This document shows positions 1 to 7,170 of a stretch of DNA of 64,000 nt, in pieces. Both the position numbers and the translations under genes were made by a program. The DNA comes from Pseudomonas gingeri (lineage in GTDB: Bacteria; Pseudomonadota; Gammaproteobacteria; Pseudomonadales; Pseudomonadaceae): contig NZ_JACAPR010000013.1 of assembly GCF_013385635.1 (NCBI RefSeq), positions 124,001 through 188,000 of the forward strand, read 5' to 3'. The notes under the pieces were generated by a model, which worked only from the letters and a program-made list of their open reading frames with translations, had not been told where the DNA came from and did not search any database. The first letter of the stretch is position 1. Each line of letters starts with the position of its first letter.

Positions 1-351
1 GTTGGCGATATGCCGGATGGTACGCAGGCGCACGCTGGCCTTGGCCCTCTGTCCGAGGTACATGAACAGGGTCTGTGACAGCAGCCGCAACAGCAGCACG
101 GCGATCCCCAGCAGCATGAAGCGCAGACCCAGCGCACCCAGCTCATCACCCTGGGCCGACAGCGCCTGATTGATCAGCGCCACCATGGCGGCACTGCCGA
201 AGCCACTGAGCAGGCTCGCCATGCCCGCGAGCAAAAGCCAGCCGCGCGCGCCCTGGAGCATGTCCAGCAACAACGCGAACGGTGTACTGGAGTCTCCTGG
301 CCGGATATCGAGGCCAGGAGTCGAGGGGTTGGATTGTCTGGTCGGCGTCAT
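1..351 (-). CDS. Cyclic-peptide-export type ABC transporter, N-terminal part (cut by window start)
   Basis: The reading frame starts at an ATG (349-351) and runs off the window edge, giving 117 residues. After a polar N-terminus of about 25 residues there are two strongly hydrophobic segments (about residues 35-60 and 80-105), matching the first two membrane helices of a fused permease-ATPase exporter of the SyrD/PvdE family. The nucleotide-binding domain would lie outside the window. It starts only six bases after the stop of the siderophore receptor gene upstream, so the two are almost certainly co-transcribed. That pairing suggests export or periplasmic handling of a siderophore-like peptide. 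The family is inferred from layout and hydrophobicity; the substrate cannot be seen. Confidence 0.6.
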   Translation of the reverse strand, partial: MTPTRQSNPSTPGLDIRPGDSSTPFALLLDMLQGARGWLLLAGMASLLSGFGSAAMVALINQALSAQGDELGALGLRFMLLGIAVLLLRLLSQTLFMYLGQRAKASVRLRTIRHIAN

Positions 352-357
352 GGGTTA

Positions 358-2508
358 TCAGTACTTCACCCGCAGGGTCAGCGTGGCATTGCGGGGATCG
401 CCATACAGGCCGTAGTAGTTGGAAGGCACCCGCGCATAGTAGGTACGGTCCAGCAGATTGTTCATGTTCAGGGCCAGGTCCAGGTGTTCGTCGATCTTGT
501 AGCCGATCAGGCCGTCCACCACCGCATAACCGCCCTGGTAGCTGACTTCATTGCGGGTGGTGCGACTCTGGGCACGAACACCGCCGCCGACACGCCAGTT
601 GTTCAGGGTGTCACCCTCGAAGTGGTAGGTGTTCCAGAGCTTGAGCATGTGCTTGGGTTCTTCCGGGTCCTGGATACTGCCATCGCTGGCCGCCGCCCCC
701 AGCAACCGGGTCTGCAGGTAGGTGTAGCCGGCCTGTACATCCCAGTTCGGCAGCACCTTGCCAGTGACTTGCGCCTCGAAACCGCTGCTGCGGGCCTTGC
801 CCTGGGCCAACCAGCGGCCGGGGTTGGCGTCGTCGGCCACCGGACGGTTCTGGTCGTCGATCTGGAACACTGCCAGCGAGGCGCCGAGGCGGCCGTCGAG
901 GAAGTCGCTCTTGAGGCCGACTTCGGCCTGGTGGCCGGTACGTGGCTTGAGCACACTGCCGCTGGCGGTGGTCTGGAAGGCCTGGGACGGCGTGAAGATA
1001 TCCGAGTAGCTGGCGTACGCCGACAGCCAGGAGTTCACACCGTAGACCACACCAGCATAGGGGGTGAACTTGTTCTGGTCGGGGTCGTCGACCGTCGCCC
1101 CGTTCGACGGCAGCAGGTTCTGCCGCGAGCTTTCATAGTGGTTCTGGCGACCGCCGAGGATTAGCGACAAGTCGTCCACCGGCTTGAAGGTGACCTGTCC
1201 ATAGACGCCGTATTGGCGGGTGTCGGAGGTGGTACCAAAGCTGTAGGGAATATCAGTGTTGGGCACATTTATGTTGTCGATGTCGACCACCCCGCCACTG
1301 GTGCCGCCCGACAGGCTGTGTTGGTGGCTCTCGGCATAGTTGACCCCGAGCATCAGCTCATGGGTGCGGCCGAACAACTCGAACGGGCCGTTGACATAAG
1401 AGTCGACGCCGACCCAGCGATAACGGTCCTGCTGGCGCTGCAGCCAGTAGTCGGCGGAGCGATCGGGATTGACCTGGCCGTCGATGTAGCCGTACTTGGA
1501 ACTGACCTCCGAAGTGCGGTAGTTGATCGCCGTACGGTTCTGCCAACCATTGCCGAAGCGGTGCACCAGATCGGCATAGATTTCGGTCATGTCGGTGTCG
1601 GCGTAGCTCCAGTCGGTGCCGTAGAAGCCCGAGCGTTTCGAATCGACAAAACGACCGTTGGTGAACGTCGACAAGCCGTAATCCACGCCATTCAGGTTGA
1701 TTTTCTGCTGGGCCATGCCAACCGTCAGCTCGGTGTCCGGATCCAGGTCAAAGGCGAGCGAACCGTAGATCAGCCCCTGGCCGGTCTTACCGTCGTCCTG
1801 GAAGCTTCGTTCATCGCGACCGCTGAAACCCAGGCGCCCCTTGATAGTGCCGCTGTCGTTCAGCGGCCCGGTGACATCCCATTCGGTGCGGTAGCTGTCC
1901 CAGGAGCCGGCCGACACCGCGCCGCTCAGGCCGAACACATCCTGGGGACGCTTGCGTACCAGGTTGACCGTACCGCCGGGATTGCCGAAGCCTTGCAGCA
2001 GCCCGGCGGGCCCGCGCAGGACCTCGACCCGGTCGTACATCGCCAGGTCGAACTGCGGCAGGTACTGCAGGCCGTTGTTGGCCGGCAAGCCGTCGAACTG
2101 CACCTCGGCGGCATAACCGCGGGACTGGAAGTAGCTGGTGCCGTCACCGTAGGTCACGGCGGTGATCCCGGGGGTATTGCGCAAGGCGTCATCGACCGTG
2201 GTCATGGCCTGGTCGTCCATGCGCTGACGGGTGATCACCGAGACCGAACCCGGCAGGTCCTTGGGCTGCACCGGCACCTTGCCGACGGTCACCAGGGCCG
2301 GTTTGTAGCTGTCGGTGCCTTCAGTCACGGCGACATTCTGTGTAGCCTGGTCGCCGAGAATCTGGGTTTGCGGCAACACTGTCTCCGGAGCCGATTGAGC
2401 CTGCGCCACTGCCGCGGCCAACGCCAGGGGAGCGAACAGAAGGCGGTTAAACGTCAGCCGGCAAGGCGAGGGAACGTGCGCAAAGCGTTCAAGCTTACTT
2501 CTGCTCAT
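358..2508 (-). CDS. TonB-dependent siderophore receptor
   Basis: A 716-residue outer membrane receptor that would import a ferric siderophore using TonB energy. A signal peptide (about residues 1-38, ending AQAQS) is followed by a plug domain with the typical segments SVSVITRQRMDDQ, DDALRNTPGI and RVEVLRGPAGLLQG, then GNPGGTVNLVRKRP leading into a long beta-barrel that ends LRVKY. No N-terminal secretin-like signalling domain is present, so it should not act through a surface-signalling sigma factor like FpvA. The ATG at 2508 is chosen because a longer frame to 2649 adds a non-secretory leader across the regulatory region. A Fur-like box lies 27 bases upstream and an AraC regulator is divergent. 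The ligand is unknown. Confidence 0.88.
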   Translation of the reverse strand: MSRSKLERFAHVPSPCRLTFNRLLFAPLALAAAVAQAQSAPETVLPQTQILGDQATQNVAVTEGTDSYKPALVTVGKVPVQPKDLPGSVSVITRQRMDDQAMTTVDDALRNTPGITAVTYGDGTSYFQSRGYAAEVQFDGLPANNGLQYLPQFDLAMYDRVEVLRGPAGLLQGFGNPGGTVNLVRKRPQDVFGLSGAVSAGSWDSYRTEWDVTGPLNDSGTIKGRLGFSGRDERSFQDDGKTGQGLIYGSLAFDLDPDTELTVGMAQQKINLNGVDYGLSTFTNGRFVDSKRSGFYGTDWSYADTDMTEIYADLVHRFGNGWQNRTAINYRTSEVSSKYGYIDGQVNPDRSADYWLQRQQDRYRWVGVDSYVNGPFELFGRTHELMLGVNYAESHQHSLSGGTSGGVVDIDNINVPNTDIPYSFGTTSDTRQYGVYGQVTFKPVDDLSLILGGRQNHYESSRQNLLPSNGATVDDPDQNKFTPYAGVVYGVNSWLSAYASYSDIFTPSQAFQTTASGSVLKPRTGHQAEVGLKSDFLDGRLGASLAVFQIDDQNRPVADDANPGRWLAQGKARSSGFEAQVTGKVLPNWDVQAGYTYLQTRLLGAAASDGSIQDPEEPKHMLKLWNTYHFEGDTLNNWRVGGGVRAQSRTTRNEVSYQGGYAVVDGLIGYKIDEHLDLALNMNNLLDRTYYARVPSNYYGLYGDPRNATLTLRVKY

Positions 2509-2534
2509 GAGAATCAGTGGCTCTGGTAGTTGTA

Positions 2535-2553
2535 AATGCGATTGGTTTGCATT
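2535..2553. promoter_or_regulatory. Candidate Fur box
   Basis: AATGCGATTGGTTTGCATT is a 19-base imperfect palindrome with perfect AATGC/GCATT ends. It matches the extended Fur consensus at 12 of 19 positions by my count. It sits between the receptor start (2508) and the AraC regulator start (2598), where it could repress both under iron sufficiency. The match is moderate. Confidence 0.5.
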
Positions 2554-2597
2554 AATTTTGCCAGTCTGTTTACTTGGCTTCAGGACAACTTGTATCG

Positions 2598-3476
2598 ATG
2601 AAAGGACAGAATTGGCGCTTTTCTGCCGCTCACGACCATCCCGCCCCAAAAGCAGCCATTACCCCCTACCGAGAGTTTCCGGAGGACGCCCCGCCACTAC
2701 TGGTCAGGGCGTATGACTATGCCTCGGGGGCCAGGCAGCAACCTCACTCCCACGCCCGGATCCAGCTCATGTATTCGCCACGGGGATTGATGCGGGTGAC
2801 CACCGAAACCGGGGCCTGGACCCTGGCGCCCATGCGGGCGTTGTGGATTCCGGCGGGTGTGACCCATGAAGTGCGCATGGTTGGCGAAATCTCGATGCGC
2901 TCGGTGTACCTCGAACCCCACGCCGTGCCCTGGCGCTGGGATGAATGCTGCGTGCTGACCATGACGCCGCTGATGCGCGAGCTGATCCTGATGCTCAATG
3001 ACAGCCCGAACCTGGCCGAGCCACCCCGCCAGCAGGCCTCCGGGCTGCTGATCCATCTGCTGGGCCAGGCGTCCCGGCAGAACAACAACCTGCCGATGCC
3101 CCTGGATCGTCGGTTGCGGCGAGTCTGCGATGCCATCCTGCAAAGCCCGGACAACAACGACACCCTGGAAGAATGGGGTGAGCGCATCGGTGCCAGTTCA
3201 CGGACCCTGGCGCGACGGATGAAGGAAGAAACCGGGGTGACCTTTCATCACTGGCGCTTGCAGGTGCGGGTCGACGAGGCGATCTGCCGGCTGGTGGAAG
3301 GCGTGTCGATCAACGAAGTGGCCCAGGCACTGGGTTATCGCAGTTCGAGCGCCTTTATCTATATGTTTCGCAGCTTGCTCGGGAGCACGCCGGCGCAATA
3401 TGTGGAACGGGTGCTGGCTGGCGGACAGGGGGTGTCCGCGGCCGAGACCGGCACCGGGTTGCTGGGTGCCGGGTAA
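2598..3476 (+). CDS. AraC family transcriptional regulator with cupin sensor domain
   Basis: A 292-residue regulator. The N-terminal cupin-like half contains a histidine-containing motif (QQPHSHARIQL) and WIPAGVTHEV. The C-terminal AraC DNA-binding domain (about residues 180-275) has two helix-turn-helix units, ending with the signature VAQALGYRSSSAFIYMFRSLLG. The ATG at 2598 is preceded by AGGA at a 12-base distance; a TTG at 2574 is an alternative start. It is divergent from the TonB receptor and probably controls it, perhaps in response to the imported siderophore, which is inference from position. The cupin half resembles the AraC proteins at 45188 and 47896, so this window carries several members of one subfamily. 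Confidence 0.85.
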   Translation: MKGQNWRFSAAHDHPAPKAAITPYREFPEDAPPLLVRAYDYASGARQQPHSHARIQLMYSPRGLMRVTTETGAWTLAPMRALWIPAGVTHEVRMVGEISMRSVYLEPHAVPWRWDECCVLTMTPLMRELILMLNDSPNLAEPPRQQASGLLIHLLGQASRQNNNLPMPLDRRLRRVCDAILQSPDNNDTLEEWGERIGASSRTLARRMKEETGVTFHHWRLQVRVDEAICRLVEGVSINEVAQALGYRSSSAFIYMFRSLLGSTPAQYVERVLAGGQGVSAAETGTGLLGAG

Positions 3477-3494
3477 ACGTTACAACACGCGCGA

Positions 3495-4139
3495 TCAGGC
3501 CGGATTTTTCACGCTGGGGCGCTCACTGACCCTGGCGTTCCAGGCCACCAGCGCCGTGCATTCCTCCGGGATTGCAATCTGCGCAAAACCGGCAAAGGCC
3601 AGGCCCGCCCAGACGGTGATATCCGCCATCGAGAAGTGATCGCCGGCCACGTATGGCCGGGTCTGCAGGACCTGGTCGAAATAACGCATGCCGTTGATGG
3701 CCTTGTCGCGATTCCTCTCGCCCCAGACCGCCCGCTCCTGCCACTCGGGACTCTTGTAGGGCTTGAGCCCGGCGCCGAGCCCCTCGGTCGCATGGTGGAA
3801 GTAGATACCGATGGCGTCGATCAACTGATCGTCGGCACGTTTCTGCATCATGTGGATCACCCCCTTCTCCTTCGGCGTCGTACCGGTGAGCGTGGGATTG
3901 CCATCAAGGTTGTCGAGGTACTCGGTAATGGCCGTGCATTCGGCCAGGTAAGTACCGTCATCCAGCTCCAGCACCGGCACGGTGCCGGTAGGGTTCTTCG
4001 CCAGGAAAGCCGGCTGCTTGTGCTCGGCGGACGGCACATCGACCCGGACGAACTCGACCCGCGAGGCCAATCCCTTCTCGGCCAAAGCCACACGAACGCG
4101 CAACGGGCTGGGGAAACCGGGCATATCGTAAATCTTCAT
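3495..4139 (-). CDS. Glutathione S-transferase family protein
   Basis: A 214-residue cytosolic protein that likely conjugates glutathione to electrophiles or reduces peroxides. The N-terminal thioredoxin-fold half (residues 1-80) carries NPTGTVPVLELDDG, containing the cis-proline, and the glutathione-binding segment LAECTAI. The all-helical C-terminal half includes FSMADITVWAGL, the N-capping box typical of the fold. The ATG at 4139 is chosen because GGAG lies seven bases upstream; a longer frame to 4157 would cover an operator. It is divergent from a TetR repressor and the two share related operators, so the gene is probably induced when the repressor binds a reactive compound. Confidence 0.85.
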   Translation of the reverse strand: MKIYDMPGFPSPLRVRVALAEKGLASRVEFVRVDVPSAEHKQPAFLAKNPTGTVPVLELDDGTYLAECTAITEYLDNLDGNPTLTGTTPKEKGVIHMMQKRADDQLIDAIGIYFHHATEGLGAGLKPYKSPEWQERAVWGERNRDKAINGMRYFDQVLQTRPYVAGDHFSMADITVWAGLAFAGFAQIAIPEECTALVAWNARVSERPSVKNPA

Positions 4140-4156
4140 TCTTGACTCCATTGCCA

Positions 4157-4176
4157 TCTACCTATCGGAAGGTAGA
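4157..4176. promoter_or_regulatory. Operator 1 for the divergent TetR regulator
   Basis: Perfect inverted repeat TCTACCT-N6-AGGTAGA just upstream of the transferase start. It contains CTACCTATCG, which recurs on the opposite strand in the second site at 4213-4226. Two related sites in one divergent promoter region support a shared TetR repressor. Confidence 0.6.
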
Positions 4177-4212
4177 CAATGAAACCAACGACATCCCCTT
4201 GTCAACGCATAT

Positions 4213-4226
4213 CTATCGATAGGTAG
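4213..4226. promoter_or_regulatory. Operator 2 for the divergent TetR regulator
   Basis: CTATCGATAGGTAG holds a perfect 10-base palindrome (CTATCGATAG). On the minus strand it reads CTACCTATCG, identical to ten bases of operator 1. It lies 12 bases before the TetR start codon, which fits autorepression. Confidence 0.55.
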
Positions 4227-4238
4227 GCAAAAACCTTC

Positions 4239-4802
4239 ATGACCACAGACACCCGGCAAACCATCCTGCAAGCAGCGCAAACAGTTGTGCAGGCTCGCGG
4301 CTATAACGCCCTGAGTTTTCGCGAACTGGCCAAGGACGTCGGCATCAAGAGCGCCAGCATCCACTATCACTTCCCCACCAAGGGCGACCTGGGGGCCGCG
4401 CTGGCCCGGCGTTATACCGAAGGTGCCGTGGTTTTGTTCGAGCAGTTCCTGACCGCCTCCCGGGAACCGTCCTCGATGCTGAAGGAATACACGGCGGTCT
4501 TTCGCGCCGCCCTGGAGAATGGCAACCGCATGTGCCTGTGCGGCATCCTGGCCGCCGAGCACCACGACCTGCCGCCAGAAGTGCAGGTCGAAGTGAAAGC
4601 CTTCACGGACGCCAACATCGCCTGGCTGACCAGGGTGCTGGCCCTGGAGCAGGCGGATGCACAGCCCGAAGCCCTCAGGCAGCAGGCGTTTTCCATCTTT
4701 GCCGCGATCCAGGGCGCGCAGCTGGTGTCGAGGGGACGCAACGACATCGCGATCTATGACCAACTGATCGGTTCGTATCGGCTTGCCGGCCTGATTCCCT
4801 GA
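4239..4802 (+). CDS. TetR/AcrR family transcriptional regulator
   Basis: A 187-residue repressor. Residues 5-60 form the TetR helix-turn-helix, with the typical FRELAKDVGIKSASIHYHFPTKGDLGAAL stretch spanning recognition helix and linker (residues about 30-58). The C-terminal ligand-binding half has several cysteines (MCLCGIL), which may be redox- or electrophile-sensitive, though that is inference. It is divergent from a glutathione transferase and shares two operator copies with it, so it probably represses both genes until an electrophile or toxic compound binds. Confidence 0.85.
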   Translation: MTTDTRQTILQAAQTVVQARGYNALSFRELAKDVGIKSASIHYHFPTKGDLGAALARRYTEGAVVLFEQFLTASREPSSMLKEYTAVFRAALENGNRMCLCGILAAEHHDLPPEVQVEVKAFTDANIAWLTRVLALEQADAQPEALRQQAFSIFAAIQGAQLVSRGRNDIAIYDQLIGSYRLAGLIP

Positions 4803-5058
4803 GAAGCGCCCTGATCGAATTGAAAACACGCTGAGACGCCTTTTCCCATGCATGGGAAGGAAGTGCCTGACTAGCCAGTCCAGCCGCCCTGGATCGATCA
4901 TGTGACCTGGTCAGCTGTCATCGACAGCACCAGCCCAAGTGGTCGCGATCTTCAAGGCCACGGTGCGCATATTGCGCATTGATCGCCCGAAGTTCGCCCA
5001 GCATTCGGAAGCGCGAACAGTCGTCGATGCCCTCGCCGACCGAATGCACCACGCCTAT
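4803..5058. other. Intergenic stretch without a convincing gene
   Basis: It contains a perfect 16-base palindrome, TTCCCATGCATGGGAA (4843-4858), soon after the TetR stop, which could fold but has no T-tract. A small GTG-start frame (4939-5121) ends by overlapping the next ATG, but it has no ribosome binding site or recognisable sequence and I do not call it a gene. Confidence 0.5.
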
Positions 5059-5117
5059 CCTGACGGAGACCAACCGTCAGGGGGTGTCTCCGTCACTCAT
5101 TTGATGGAGGAGACACC
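5059..5117 (+). promoter_or_regulatory. Leader RNA with a hairpin that masks the ribosome binding site
   Basis: Two stem-loops in tandem. The first is a perfect 8-bp stem, CCTGACGG (5059-5066) with CCGTCAGG (5074-5081). The second pairs GGTGTCTCC (5083-5091) with GGAGACACC (5109-5117), a perfect 9-bp stem that ends at the base before the ATG at 5118 and contains the GGAG of the Shine-Dalgarno sequence. The same plan recurs before the next gene at 5781-5841. This suggests translation control, by temperature, a small RNA or a protein, which is inference. Confidence 0.6.
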
Positions 5118-5681
5118 ATGAGCCTGAAAATGTCGCTGTACGAAGCGCTGATAACACTCAGAGTTCCACCGGAGAAAGCCAGGGCAGTTACCGAGGCTTG
5201 CCGGGAAGAGGTGCAGATTCTTGCCCTGAAACCCGATCTGGCGCGAACCGAAAACCAGATGAGAAAATCGATTTCTGACATTGCTGGCGAGATGCGTGGT
5301 TCGATCAGAGGTGTTCGAAGTTCGTTCGAAGAACAGACCGCGCAACTCCATAAGCTGGTCGAACGACAGAGCGAGCAGATAGCCACATTGAATCGCCTCC
5401 TCGTCAATCAGGTGGACAACCTCAAGTTGCTGGTGGAGAAACAAGGCGACGAACTGTTTTCTGCAATCGACAGAAAAGGCAACAGCCTGCATGCCGTGAT
5501 GAAGAAACAGGAAAGCCTGACCGACGAAAAAAGCACTTTGCTCGAGTCTTCCATCAAGGACTTGAAGTCGAAAAACAGATTCGTCTATTGGCAGTTGGGC
5601 ATCGTTGTCGCAAGTGTGGTGTTTCCGCTCCTCAAGATCGGCTTTGACCACATCCTTGCTCAATACCTGTACCCGCTCTGA
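5118..5681 (+). CDS. Coiled-coil protein with C-terminal membrane anchor (function unknown)
   Basis: 187 residues. The N-terminus (YEALITLRVPPEKARAVTEA) resembles the head of DUF1640-like coiled-coil membrane proteins. Residues 35-145 are charged, heptad-rich and probably coiled coil. A single hydrophobic segment near residues 155-175 (WQLGIVVASVVFPLLKIGF) would anchor it in the inner membrane with the coiled coil in the cytoplasm. The GGAGG ribosome binding site is strong but buried in a 9-bp stem. I see no enzymatic motif. GC content is lower than in the neighbouring genes. The family link is tentative. Confidence 0.7.
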   Translation: MSLKMSLYEALITLRVPPEKARAVTEACREEVQILALKPDLARTENQMRKSISDIAGEMRGSIRGVRSSFEEQTAQLHKLVERQSEQIATLNRLLVNQVDNLKLLVEKQGDELFSAIDRKGNSLHAVMKKQESLTDEKSTLLESSIKDLKSKNRFVYWQLGIVVASVVFPLLKIGFDHILAQYLYPL

Positions 5682-5780
5682 CCCGAAGCCTTACTACCCT
5701 GCCAGCCGGTCTCAATCCGTTGGTAGTGCGTAAAGCCCGGACAAGATAAGCGTTTCGCTACAAAACCGTTTCAACCCGCG

Positions 5781-5841
5781 CGGGGAACACTCCCCGTATG
5801 GGTGTGGTGTCTCTCCGCGCTCAATCCTGCAGGAGAGAACC
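5781..5841 (+). promoter_or_regulatory. Second leader RNA with the same SD-masking plan
   Basis: A hairpin CGGGGA/TCCCCG with an ACAC loop (5781-5796) is followed by GGTGTCTCTCC (5806-5816), which pairs with GGAGAGAACC (5832-5841) apart from one bulged G. The right arm holds the Shine-Dalgarno GGAG and ends directly before the ATG at 5842. Order, spacing and the GGTGTCTC core match the leader at 5059-5117 although the first hairpins differ in sequence. Confidence 0.55.
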
Positions 5842-6207
5842 ATGAAACCAAGTGCTTGCACCTTACAGCAACTGGAACTGCTCAAGTTGCCGATTGTCAT
5901 CACTGACGATGTCTGGAGTGAAGCGGTAGACATTGATCGACAGCCCAGCATCGCCAAGCATGGCTTTCGCCTGAGTTCGTTGTTGCACGCGGCTTACAGC
6001 GCAATAGTGTTCAAGACCTGGGTCGAGGTCCCCCCGTACTTTGACTTCAGTCTTGACTACTTTGCCCCCTGGACATGCCAGTCGGGTGCTACCTGGCTGG
6101 ATCTGCGGTTGCTCGTCGTCCACGACGAAGAGACACCGGTAGCGCTGAAAATCATGCTCAGGCATAAAGCAGTAAGCGCTGATACACCCACGCCCCAGCT
6201 TCGCTGA
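5842..6207 (+). CDS. Hypothetical protein, 121 aa
   Basis: Soluble-looking 121-residue protein with no signal peptide, membrane helix or recognised motif. It is rich in aromatic residues in the middle (YFDFSLDYFAPW at about residues 66-77). The start is set by GGAG six bases upstream of the ATG. Its leader has the same architecture as that of the coiled-coil gene at 5118, which suggests shared control, and a strong intrinsic terminator follows, so the gene is probably expressed as a single unit. I do not recognise a family and assign no function. Confidence 0.6.
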   Translation: MKPSACTLQQLELLKLPIVITDDVWSEAVDIDRQPSIAKHGFRLSSLLHAAYSAIVFKTWVEVPPYFDFSLDYFAPWTCQSGATWLDLRLLVVHDEETPVALKIMLRHKAVSADTPTPQLR

Positions 6208-6217
6208 GGCTGATTGA

Positions 6218-6258
6218 CCCTCTACTCGCCTGTTCGGGCGAGTAGAGGGTTTTCTTTT
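6218..6258 (+). terminator. Intrinsic terminator
   Basis: Perfect 13-bp stem CCCTCTACTCGCC/GGCGAGTAGAGGG with a 6-base loop, followed by a T-rich run (TTTTCTTTT). It ends transcription of the gene at 5842 and also separates it from the convergent transferase gene. Confidence 0.9.
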
Positions 6259-6273
6259 ACCGGGGCTCTCGTG

Positions 6274-7152
6274 TCACTGGCTTACAGTGTCCAGCTTGTC
6301 TTCGGTACGCGTTTCGAAATCCGCGGCATCGTGACGTTCGCGCAATTGGCTGGAAGGCTCGCCAAACACCCGGTTGACCATCCGCCCACGCTGTACCGCG
6401 GGACGTGCGTCGATGGCATCGGCCCAACGCTGCACATGCCGGTAATCCTGCACCGAAAGGAACTCCGCCGCCTCGTAAAGCCGCCCTTTCGCCAGGCCAC
6501 CGTACCAGGGCCAGATCGCCATGTCGGCGATGCTGTACTCGTCGCCGGCAATGTACTCGCTGACCGCCAACTGTTTGTCGAGCACATCGAGCTGACGCTT
6601 GGTTTCCATGGCGAACCGGTCGATCGCGTACTCGATCTTCGTCGGCGCGTAGGCGTAGAAATGCCCGAAGCCTCCGCCCAGATACGGCGCGCTGCCCATC
6701 TGCCAGAACAGCCAGGACAGGCACTCGGCACGAGCGGCAGGCTCGGTCGGCAGGAACGCACCGAATTTCTCCGCGAGGTACTGCAGAATAGCGCCCGACT
6801 CGAAGATCCGGATCGGCTTCGGCCCGCTGTGGTCCATCAGCGCGGGGATCTTGGAGTTCGGGTTCACGTCCACGAAACCGCTGCCGAACTGCTCCCCTTC
6901 ACCGATACGGATCAGCCAGGCATCGTATTCCGCGCCCTGGTGACCGAGAGCCAGGAGTTCTTCCAGCAGAATGGTGACCTTCTGCCCGTTGGGCGTCGCC
7001 AGGGAATACAACTGCAGTAGGTGACGCCCTACCGGCAATTTTTTGTCATGGGTTGCCCCGGCGATGGGGCGGTTGATACTGGCAAACTTCCCGCCGTTCT
7101 CCGTGTTCCAGGTCCAGACCTTGGGTGGCTGGTAATCCGATGAGTTTGTCAT
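6274..7152 (-). CDS. yghU: YghU-type glutathione-dependent disulfide-bond oxidoreductase (Nu-class GST)
   Basis: 292 residues. The segment LQLYSLATPNGQKVTILLEELL carries the TPN motif that in YghU/YfcG enzymes binds two glutathione molecules and supports disulfide reductase activity (family knowledge). NPNSKIPALMDH provides the cis-proline, FESGAILQYLAEKFG the glutathione gamma-glutamyl contact, and YSIADMAIWPW the C-terminal N-capping box. The long N-terminal extension (about 45 residues) is typical of this class. The ATG at 7152 has GGAG eight bases upstream; a TTG two codons earlier is less likely. It starts 18 bases after the efflux outer membrane gene ends, so it may be the last gene of the pump operon. 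Confidence 0.87.
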   Translation of the reverse strand: MTNSSDYQPPKVWTWNTENGGKFASINRPIAGATHDKKLPVGRHLLQLYSLATPNGQKVTILLEELLALGHQGAEYDAWLIRIGEGEQFGSGFVDVNPNSKIPALMDHSGPKPIRIFESGAILQYLAEKFGAFLPTEPAARAECLSWLFWQMGSAPYLGGGFGHFYAYAPTKIEYAIDRFAMETKRQLDVLDKQLAVSEYIAGDEYSIADMAIWPWYGGLAKGRLYEAAEFLSVQDYRHVQRWADAIDARPAVQRGRMVNRVFGEPSSQLRERHDAADFETRTEDKLDTVSQ

Positions 7153-7170
7153 GCTCAATACTCCTTGGTT

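Noticed and set aside
358..2508. Reading the TonB receptor as the pyoverdine receptor FpvA
   Set aside because: No N-terminal signalling domain and no pyoverdine genes are visible; the adjacent exporter alone is not enough.
4939..5121. Small frame of 60 codons ending in an ATGA overlap with the coiled-coil gene
   Set aside because: GTG start without a ribosome binding site, no recognisable sequence, and the overlap lies in the masking hairpin.
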